Origin: Monarcha castaneiventris obscurior
Lineage: Eukaryota > Chordata > Aves > Passeriformes > Monarchidae
Assembly: GCA_026261815.1 (NCBI GenBank)
Contig: JAMPIT010000354.1
Coordinates: forward strand, 1 to 64,000
Reading direction: 5' to 3'
Length of the DNA: 64,000 nucleotides
Part shown: piece by piece, positions 56,301 through 64,000 of the stretch
How positions within the stretch are numbered: the first letter of the stretch is position 1
How the letters are laid out: each line of letters begins with the position of its first letter
Program-made: the position numbers and the translations under genes
The notes under the pieces: generated by a model
The model's input: the letters and a program-made list of their open reading frames with translations, nothing else
What the model was told of the DNA's origin: nothing
Databases searched by the model: none

Positions 56301-59300
56301 CCTCAGTTAATTAGGACTGCACACATTCTTTCTTTCTTGCCCTGACAGTGACTAACAACAATGAATGTTAGGTGAGATGCCTTTAACAAAGAAGGGGAAT
56401 AAAAAGGGAAATTTTAAAAAAATTAAAATAGTATTAAAAAAACCCCAAACAAACAAACAAAAAAACCAAACCAAGACTAACTTTTCAGCTGACAAAAAGT
56501 AAAATCTGAAAGCAAATCTGCATTATTTGGAGCAAAATTCCTCCAGGAATCTGCACTGGGGAGACTTCTCAATGCAGGAACTAAGAATTAACAAGAACAG
56601 GTGGAATACATTCATGTTATTACAAACTTTTGACTCATTTCCATGCACAAAGCAGGGCTTTGTCCCAGCTGTGTGATTTGTGTTTGCCTAAATTGAAGTT
56701 TGCTGCCAGTGGGGTGTGTAAAGTCAGGCTTTTCACAGCTCTCAGGATTTGGCAAACATTTAACACAAATCCAAGTGAAATGTTTGGTACCTACCTTTGG
56801 TACCTACCTCACTGACCCTTTTACAACTGCTATGTAAATCCAGATGGATAAATCCACTGGATAAAACAGGAGCAGCAGCCCCTGGAGCCTTTTCCTGCTG
56901 CCTTAAGAGCCCAGCTTTTCCTCACGAGACCTGTACTTAATCCCCACATTTTTTGATTCTTCTCTACCTTTACCCACACTCACAGCAGCTTCCAACAGTC
57001 CTGTTTACATCCTGCCTGACACCCAGGATTCGAGCTGCTGGAGCCCAGAGAGCCCAAGCAGAGATATTTACGTTGGTGGTGAAGGTGCGGGCCAGCAGCT
57101 CCTCCCGCTGCCGCTCCTGCTGCTCCCGCAGGTACCGGCGGTGCTGGAAGTTCCTCAGGGCTGTCTGCAGGTGCTGCACATCGTATTTCAGCTGGTCAAC
57201 TCGCCTGCAAAGGACCAGCAACATCAAAACACTCTTCCTTTCTGGTGGTTTTTGTATCAGCCAAGTGCTGGTTTTTGTATCATAAATTAACAGTGATGAA
57301 AACCAAGGAACGATGGGTTCTACTTCTCTAGAAACTGCAGGGTATCCAATGCTAGGCCGAAATTCCACACTTACATCTTCCCTGTCTCATTTTTCTACTA
57401 CCCAGGTGATTATTTCACAGGTGATTATTTATTTTAATCAATTATTTAGCCTCCAGGCTAATGACAGAATGTGAAGCAGAACTCCTGAGCTCTCTTGGAC
57501 ATCCTATCCCATGGACTCTCTCCTCAGGAGTTATATAACCATGTGTGTTCCTCATTTAACACAAATTTGGGAAGATGGCAGGATTTGTACGGGTTCTATT
57601 TTATGACCTCCCTTCACATAAAAGATGAAACTTTCCAGTTTCATTAATTTGCACCATGTTCTTAAGTTTGAGGATTTATTAAAAGGAGCTCAAAAGTCAG
57701 TGGGCAATACAAGAGACACCTCAGACATCTCCACTGGAATGAAACAAATCACGTCCAGAATTCCACTGGCCCTGATTAAATGATTGACAAAGTTTAATGT
57801 TTGATTACCAGACTATCCTGACCTAGTGGAAGGTGTCCCTGCCCATGGCAGGGGTTGGAACTGATCTTTAATGCCCCTTCCAAACCAAACCATTCCAGGA
57901 TTCTATAAAAAAATCAATGAGTATTTCAGATACTGACCTCTTTCTTATACAGGTGACATGAAATCCACCCCTACTATCTAAAATGGGATTTTGGACTAAA
58001 CATTAATAACTGAGTCACAGAATTAATTAAGAACAGCAAGTCCTGATGTTTGTCAGGTCCAACCTCCTGCTCAAACTATTGCTCACTTCAGAAACCTCTT
58101 TGTTTCCGTCACCAGCAGCTTGGAAAATGGCCCAGAAAAAACTACACCAACTGAAGGAATTTTACTCTCTAGCTCCACAAATGCCATTAAAAGCAAGCGA
58201 GAAGAGTGAGCATCCAAGTGCATATTCTGCTCATCTGAGAACAGAGCCATGAATCCAGCTGCATCACCAGTCTGACTTGATGATCTCTGAGGCCTTTTCC
58301 AACCTTAATGATTCTCATCATCCTGAGGTTAAACACAGGACAGCAATTTTGCCTCTGTGCCTCAATTTTGCTATTGTAGAGCATAAGTTATGCAAAAATA
58401 TAAAGATTTCACACAAATCAAAAGGCAAAGGGCTTCAATAAATTTAATTAAAATAATTACAAAGACTACCCTGCACAATCAAAGCAAAGCAGTGAACTCA
58501 CAGTTTGGCATTCTGCCGCTTGTTGGGAGGTTCTTTGCTGGACAGGATTTCCAGACGTTCCAAGTTGCTGAATATGTTGTCTATTCTTGCCTGAATCTCA
58601 TTTTCTACCACTGCAAGGAAATTAAAACAGAATTTGATTTGAATTCAAGAACTGCAATCTGATGAAGGTAAAAGATCAAAAGCATTCAAAGCAGCGTGTA
58701 AAACCTGTCAGTCGCAAATCCTTGCTGGATGAAAATAATCAGGTAACTGAGAACTAAAAATATCATGAAATGTCACTCCTTTAGCTCAGTAATTTGACAC
58801 TCTCACCTGTCCCTCCTGCTCTGAGAAGGAAGCTAGGAAAGCCCCTGCTCTTTCCACACATCTGAGCCTCTTTCCCCATCAGGTCCATAAATTAGGATTT
58901 CAAGCCCCGACATTCCCCCTGCAGCCCCCTTCCTGCTCCCTCAGCAGGATTTGCTCTCACAACAACACAGAGAAGCATCATCAACCACCTGCCAACCACT
59001 CCACATATCAGGACTTCCCAGAAACGCACATTCAGCAATCTGGGAAGTATGGCATTGTAGGAGGAGTGGTATAACCACCACAAAAACCACAACCTGGATT
59101 AGTAAGTCATTATTTTTAATATGAAATTTATCACAACCCTTTCTACAGCCCAGATGTGCTTCACAAATGTGTTCAAGGCAAGAGAAGTCAGTGAACCTGT
59201 GCAGAAATGCATCCAGTCAATGCAGTGTCCTTTCGCCTCAGAAGTTCCTGATGAAACCCATTATTAGTGACTCATAGAGGAATTAAGGGTTCAAGCATAG

Positions 59301-61770
59301 GTCCAAAATACATGTGCCAATTCTGCACTGGGGTAAAAAGTCCTGCCACACATATCAGAGCATCTTATTATTAGTCATTTATGAGCACAGGGTTATAGTC
59401 CAAATCTACTGAGGCAATTTCAGACCTAATGGTTCTATACATTTCCCATAAGCAGGTGGAATTACAGGTTCTGACTTTGGTGCAGCAGCAATTGTCAGGA
59501 TCATCCTGCTTAAGTTCCTGCACACAACATCACAGCATGTTCCCCAGAAACTGCACCGAGCATCTTTAGGGGAAAGCTGCCAGCTGGTGGATGCTGAGGG
59601 GATAACAACACAGCAGGGCAGGCACAGTCACATCTCTCAGCTTTCTGAGCTTCTAACAAACCGGCCCAGAGATGCTCTCAGTTTGCAGTTCTGTCCACAC
59701 CAAGCTGTTCACTAATTCAAAGTGTTCAAAAACCTCCATCGGTGTGGGGGTTTTGATCTGTTTGTGCTGAAGGCCTGCACAGACACCCTGACCATGAGTT
59801 CGAAAACCTAACAGCACCAAAAATCTGGCATTCTACCACAGCATTAAAGAAGCATCCACAGCAAGCACTCTCTGTCAGTTAAAGGATTATAACAGCAAGA
59901 TGAGGTAAATCCTTGTCCTGTCTTTTCTGCTCTGGCCTCATACAAAACATCACCTTATTGAAGTTAGACAGTAAAATGATTTCAGTGCCTTCTGAATTGG
60001 TGATGTGTCTCAGCAGCTGTTCACAATGACTCAGGAGCTAAATTTGTTCCAACAATGACTGTAAATATGAGAAGGCATACAAGGTTAAAGATGCAAACTA
60101 AATCAACCTCCCTCACTCACTCACTCATTACTTACAGTGCACTGACTCTTTGTCTGAAGTCTCTAGGCGCCCCATGTAAGACTGGACCTCATGGACCTGC
60201 CTGTCAGGAGAGAAAGAGAAAAGGAACAGGGAAGTCAGTTAACAGCTATAAAATCATTTCTCAGTACCCCACTTTTCAGCTTCTTTTCTGAAATGTACTT
60301 TTTAGAACAGCACAGGAATCAGCAACACGGTGTTAGAGCAGACAGCCCATCCCTGACCACCACCCCAGGTCCTCAGCAGGAAGCAAGCTATGCTCTCACT
60401 TCATAAGCACCTACAGAGTAACTTTATTTAAAAACAGAAATCACCATGAAGATTACGACAAGCACAGAACAACTCTTCTACAAGAAACAGCTGTTCACCC
60501 TAGTCTGGAGATGACAGTGGGGAGACATCCAAGAGGAAAAGATGATTAAGGAATGATTTTCATTCTCAACAACATGTGAACTCACAGGCATCAAGTGAAA
60601 TTAAAAGCTTGTAATTATAAAAAAGTACTGTTTCTGGACAAGCAGTGGTAAAGGAAAACAAAACAAAACAAAATACTGATGGTTGTTAAATTCTTCTGGA
60701 ACTGGATGGGCTTTAAGGTCCCTTCCAACCTGAACCATTTGATGATCACAAAATAAGGCACTACAGAAATGGGAACAGGGCAAGATCATTCCCCATATCC
60801 ATAACAGCTGCTGTGACATTCCTGCATTTCCAGGCCTCCAGCAGGATGTCCTGCTCTTCCCTACAGGGTCACTCTGTGTCATTATTCAATGTACAGAAAT
60901 GACTCAATCCAAGATCTAACTCAAGTCTCTCAGCACCCCACCTCCCTTAACAGAGCTCCCCAAAGAAGCAAATTACCATGGAAGTTCAGAATATTAGATT
61001 AACCGTGTCCTTTGGCCCTTTTCCCGTCAGTTATTCCATATGTAGTAATAACAGAACCGCGGGATTTTTTGCCTTACTTTGCAATTCCCTCACCACTCCT
61101 CTCCTCTCTCCCCAGACCGGCACTATCTGTGAAATGTGGGACTAATCCTCAAGGAGCCGGACCCCTCAAACCCCGCTGCCGCAGAAATTCTTAAAAACGG
61201 GCATGCTTTAAATTAACCTGCATCGACAAACAGGAATCATCGCCGAGCCCTCAGGGCTGACGTGGCACACGCGGCCCGGGGCTCTGCTCCCCCCTCGGCC
61301 CCGCTCCGGGATGGGCTTCTATGGGGGAAACGCTTTTAAAGAGCGCTGAGGTCTGTGGGGTGCCGGCCCTGGGCCCCCGCACAGCCGGCCCGGCCCGCGC
61401 TCCTCACACGCTGGCGGGTACAGCCCCTCACAGCCCGAGCCCTCACACAGCTGCTGCTCTGAGGGTACAGCCCTCACACCCCGAGCCCTCACGCACTTGT
61501 TGGTTTGCTGGTACAGCCCCTCACCCCCCCAGGCCCCTCACGCACTTGTTGGTTTGCTGGTACAGCCCCTCACCCCCCCAGTCCCCTCACGCACTTGTTG
61601 GTTTGCTGGTACAGCCCCTCACCCCCCCAGACCCCTCACGCACTTGTTGGTTTGCTGGTACAGCCCCTCACCCCCCCAGGCCCCTCACGCACTTGTTGGT
61701 TTGCTGGTACAGCCCCTCACCCCCCCAGGCCCCTCACGCACTTGTTGGTTTGCTGGTACAGCCCCTCCAT
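50174..61770 (-). CDS. GOSR2 (membrin), Golgi Qb-SNARE (six coding exons)
   Basis: Joining 61742-61770, 60136-60200, 58502-58610, 57072-57204, 54209-54349 and 50174-50335 on the minus strand gives 212 codons, exactly the length of mammalian GOSR2. Membrin is the Qb-SNARE that drives ER-to-Golgi vesicle fusion with STX5, BET1 and SEC22B. Recognisable stretches are [51 protein letters not shown], the SNARE region around [19 protein letters not shown] and [19 protein letters not shown], and a C-terminal tail anchor (about 191-211, ending FLVVQYLT). Gly144, the residue mutated in a human myoclonus-epilepsy form, is kept. The first residues ([10 protein letters not shown]) differ slightly from mammals, beside a minisatellite. 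Confidence 0.96.
51900..52350 (+). mobile_element. CR1 LINE 3' end in GOSR2 intron 5
   Basis: Plus-strand CR1 (GTGTCCAGAGGAGGGACACA, then GAGCATTTGGACTGGGATG), ending TTCCATGATTCCAC. It runs opposite to the gene. Confidence 0.85.
54209..54349 (-). CDS. GOSR2 coding exon 5
   Basis: Acceptor TCCCCACAG, donor TTAAAG|GTGGGG. Encodes residues 113-159 ([19 protein letters not shown] onward), the first half of the SNARE motif. Confidence 0.95.
57072..57204 (-). CDS. GOSR2 coding exon 4
   Basis: Acceptor CTTTGCAG, donor CCAAC|GTAAAT. Encodes residues 68-112, a strongly helical, Gln/Arg/Glu-rich segment ending in ARTFTTN. Confidence 0.95.
57825..57905 (+). mobile_element. CR1 LINE tail in GOSR2 intron 3
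   Basis: Short plus-strand 3' piece: GGAAGGTGTCCCTGCCCATG, followed by CCATTCCAGGATTCTAT. Confidence 0.75.
58240..58325 (+). mobile_element. CR1 LINE tail in GOSR2 intron 3, second copy
   Basis: Plus-strand 3' piece with ACTTGATGATCTCTGAGGCC, then TTTTCCAACCTTAATGATTC, close to exon 3. Confidence 0.65.
58502..58610 (-). CDS. GOSR2 coding exon 3
   Basis: Acceptor CCTTGCAG, donor AAACT|GTGAGT. Encodes residues 32-67, including [13 protein letters not shown] and [17 protein letters not shown], part of the N-terminal helical region. Confidence 0.95.
60136..60200 (-). CDS. GOSR2 coding exon 2
   Basis: Acceptor CTGACAG, donor CACT|GTAAGT. Encodes residues 10-31 ([21 protein letters not shown]). 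Confidence 0.93.
60690..60745 (+). mobile_element. CR1 LINE tail in GOSR2 intron 1
   Basis: Very short plus-strand remnant: ACTGGATGGGCTTTAAGGTC, then CCTTCCAACCTGAACCAT. Confidence 0.65.
61485..61767 (-). repeat. 49-bp minisatellite duplicating the GOSR2 exon 1 splice donor
   Basis: Six units with GCACTTGTTGGTTTGCTGGT starting at 61493, 61542, 61591, 61640, 61689 and 61738 (plus strand), each exactly 49 bases apart. On the minus strand every unit carries the end of exon 1 (CAGCAAACCAACAA) and its donor GTGCGTGAGG. Degenerate partial units (GGTACAGCCC...CTCAC) continue leftwards to about 61,415. The coding start lies only in the rightmost unit. Confidence 0.93.
61742..61770 (-). CDS. GOSR2 coding exon 1
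   Basis: ATG at 61770-61768, encoding MEGLYQQTN and two bases of Lys10; donor AACAA|GTGCGT. This exon end and its donor form the first unit of the 49-bp minisatellite that follows in intron 1. Only this unit has an ATG (the others read GTGAGG at that place). Confidence 0.9.
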
Positions 61771-61773
61771 CCC

Positions 61774-61920
61774 GCACCAGCTCCGCTCCGCATACGTCGC
61801 CTCCCGCCACTTCCGGCTCCTCCGTCTCCCGCTGCTTCCGCTTCCGCTTCCGCCTCCCGGCCGCGGTCTCGCCCCTGCGCCCCGCGCCGCCGCCAGGGGG
61901 CGCTGCAGGACCGGCGTGGC
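61774..61920 (-). promoter_or_regulatory. Presumed GOSR2 proximal promoter and 5' UTR
   Basis: GC-rich and TATA-less. It contains an ETS/GABP-type site (CCGGAAGT on the minus strand, 61816-61809) and a GGAAGC triplet series at about 61,830-61,850, typical of a housekeeping CpG-island promoter. Confidence 0.55.
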
Positions 61921-62195
61921 GCGGGGCCGTGAGGGGCCGGGCTGGGGCCGGGCTGGGGCCGGGCTGGGGCCGTGAGGGGCCGGGCTGGGGCCGTGAGGGG
62001 CCGGGCTGGGGCCGTGAGGGGCCGTGAGGGGCCGTGAGGGGCCGGGCTGGAGGGGCCGTGAGGGGCCGGGCTGGGGCAGGGCTGGGGCCGTGAGGGGCCG
62101 GACTGGGCCGGGCTGGGGCAGGGCTGGAGGGGCCGGGCTGGGGCCGGGCTGGGCCGGGCTGGAGGGGCCGGACTGGGCCGGGCTGGGGCGGCCCT
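61920..62195. repeat. G-rich minisatellite upstream of GOSR2
   Basis: Irregular tandem units built from GGGGCCGGGCTG, GGGGCCGTGA and GGGGCAGGGCTGG variants. The plus strand is dense in G runs of three to four. The long open frames through it on both strands arise from the repeat itself. Confidence 0.85.
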
Positions 62196-62324
62196 TCCCA
62201 CGCAAATAATTTCGTGGCTCCCTCCGTTCGCTGCGTGGAAATAGCTGCTGCGGTGTCCCGGCACCGTCAGCGAAGGTGGTGTCAGCTGCGAGAGCCGCCT
62301 GGGGTCGCGGAACTGAATCCCCTG

Positions 62325-62830
62325 CACAGGAACATGGAATTGGTTTATGGTACAGTCCCACCCCCTGCCATGTGCAGGGACACCTTCCACTATCCCAGCT
62401 TGCTCCAAGCCCCGTCCAGTCTGGCCATGGACACTGCCAGGGATCCAGGGGCAGCCACAGCTGCTTTGGGCAACCTGTGCCAGGGCCTCCCCACCCTCAC
62501 AGGGAACAATTCCTTCCCAGTATCCTATCTATCCCTGCCCTCTGGCAGTGTGAAGCCATTCCCCCTTGTCCTGTCACTGCAGGTCCTTGTCCAAAGTCCC
62601 TCTCCAGCTCTCGGAGCCCCTTTAGGCCCTGGAAGAGGCTCTGAGGTCTCCCTGGAGCTTCTCCTCTCCAGTTGAACACCCCCAGCTCTCCCAGCCTGGC
62701 TCCATGGCAGAGGGGCTCCAGCCCTCAGAGCATCTCCGTGGCCTCCTCCCCTGAGCAGCTCCACATCCTCCTGATGCCGAGGAGGGGCTGGACACAGCCC
62801 CAGAGGTCAGGGCACCTCTAGAAGTCCAGG
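62325..62830 (-). mobile_element. CR1 LINE 3'-end fragment
   Basis: Reverse-complement CR1: CACCCCCTGCCATGTGCAGG, GGCCATGGACACTGCCA-like text, and further internal sequence to about 62,830. It lacks the terminal 8-base repeats. Confidence 0.8.
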
Positions 62831-64000
62831 TGACCAACATACCTGGAGATGCAGATTCTGAGCAGATACCTCCTTCCTCACAGGATGAATCCTTCATCGA
62901 GGTATCCCTTCTAAAACAGCTCGTCCTGCTCTTTCATCGTCATTGCACCTGTCCTGCACCACGCCTTGCTGTCCCATTCAGTGTTTCATTGCCAGAGAAC
63001 TGCCTTCACAGGTTTGTTCACAAATGATCACGGTCAGTTCAGAGTGTCCATCCTGCAAATAGCTTTGCTTTCTTAATAGTCCTGGTTTTCCTCCCTGCTT
63101 AGAGATACTCTAAATTCTCTCCAGCGGGATGTCACCCATTCATGGTGGAGCTGCAGGCTCCTGTCCTATCTCACAGAGCCTTGCTCTGGGGCTCGATGAG
63201 AGACTGCTTTTCAGTTCACTCTTCTGGACATGGTTTCTTCATTGTTTGGACTAGATAATCCACTACAGTTGAAGCCAGAACTCTTCCTTGTATGTACTGG
63301 GCTGCAAAACCCAGTATCTTTATGGTCAGAGTCTGCTGAGCCCCATGAACTCCGGTCACTTTTTAACTTAATCAGAAAAGCATGGGATTATTACCAAAAA
63401 AAATTTTTAAATGGGGGGAGGTATAGCCCAGTTAGTCAGGGCAGCAGGATGTCAGAGGCACAGGTACAACCACTGATTGATTAAAAAGCTCACATTAGGA
63501 CCATGACTCTGTCTTGTCACTGTGGTTTAATGGAAAATAGTTCTTGTCAACTAATGTAACTTCATGCTAATAAGAGCTTGATTGGGAAAAATCGGGAAAA
63601 GCTTGTATTCTGTAAAGAACTCAACTCTCTGCCACAAGATCAATCATTTAAAAGCCTCATGGCCCTGACAAACACTTAGCTCTCTCCTTCTCCACTATTT
63701 CTTCCCTCTAATAAATGTTTTCATTTTTTACTTGTTCCTCAGGCTTTGAATTCCCCTGATGTTGAGCTGATTCTGCCCTTTTCTGGCCCTTTTCTGTACT
63801 GCCTGTCCCACCTCTGGTGTGAAGGGAAACCTGCTTTATCAACAAGAATAATGTCTTGAACTGGGTCCATCCTGGTAAAATGCTCTAATACAGTTGAATA
63901 AAATACACTGATTTAAATCCTAAACTTTCTTCAGCAACCTCAGCCTTGTCCTGCACTTCACTTAGGCAAAACCTAAATAACTGTGCAGCGAAAATTCAGG
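62830..64000. other. Unidentified flank
   Basis: About 1.2 kb with no gene, exon or repeat that I recognise. Confidence 0.5.

Noticed and set aside
61485..61767. Reading the spaced 49-bp units as a CRISPR-like array
   Set aside because: Units are contiguous with no variable spacers, in a vertebrate gene; it is a minisatellite.
61321..62408. Long open frames of 150-220 codons across the GOSR2 5' region
   Set aside because: Proline/arginine/glycine-rich translations of the two minisatellites. They overlap on both strands and all frames and match no family.

Overview
The window is nuclear DNA from a bird. The evidence is eight feather-type corneous beta-protein (beta-keratin) genes, many CR1 LINE copies, avian-style retroviral LTRs, and two spliced vertebrate genes (GTSF1 and GOSR2) whose exons can be joined in frame by eye. 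LTR content suggests a neoavian, possibly a passerine, but the species cannot be read from the sequence. From general knowledge, GOSR2 lies on chromosome 27 in chicken, which also carries a feather-keratin cluster; this window would fit the edge of such a cluster.

Positions 1-31,500 hold the keratin array. I number the genes K1-K8 from left to right. They lie as four divergent pairs (K1<- ->K2, K3<- ->K4, K5<- ->K6, K7<- ->K8). Each gene has a TATA-type promoter, a short non-coding exon 1, an intron inside the 5' UTR, and one coding exon for a 101-residue protein with ten cysteines. Positions 1-8,096 and 19,956-28,036 are nearly identical and form a roughly 8.1-kb segmental duplication. Variants are shuffled between copies, which points to repeated gene conversion. 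The K4-K5 spacer is swollen by a probable solo LTR (about 14.24-14.80 kb), other LTR-like sequence, and a nearly full-length CR1 (about 15.28-19.6 kb, minus strand). In that CR1, ORF1 is open and ORF2 is split by one frameshift.

Positions 31,500-34,860 are intergenic and rich in LTR and CR1 sequence. Positions 34,860-44,720 hold GTSF1 (plus strand, six coding exons, 159 codons), a PIWI/piRNA cofactor with two CHHC zinc fingers. It is preceded by a GC-rich 46-bp tandem repeat. Positions 44,720-47,470 are a convergent intergenic stretch containing a CR1. Positions 47,470-61,770 hold GOSR2 (minus strand, six coding exons, 212 codons), a Golgi Qb-SNARE. Its first exon-intron junction has been amplified into a 49-bp minisatellite of six copies, and a second G-rich minisatellite lies just upstream. 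The rest, to 64,000, contains one CR1 fragment and nothing else I recognise.

The keratins are structural products of feather-forming cells. GTSF1 (germline transposon control) and GOSR2 (secretory trafficking) are unrelated neighbours. The most unusual features are the inverted, conversion-homogenised keratin pairs with a promoter module shared on both strands, the almost intact CR1 with an altered ORF1 esterase motif, and the GOSR2 splice-donor minisatellite.
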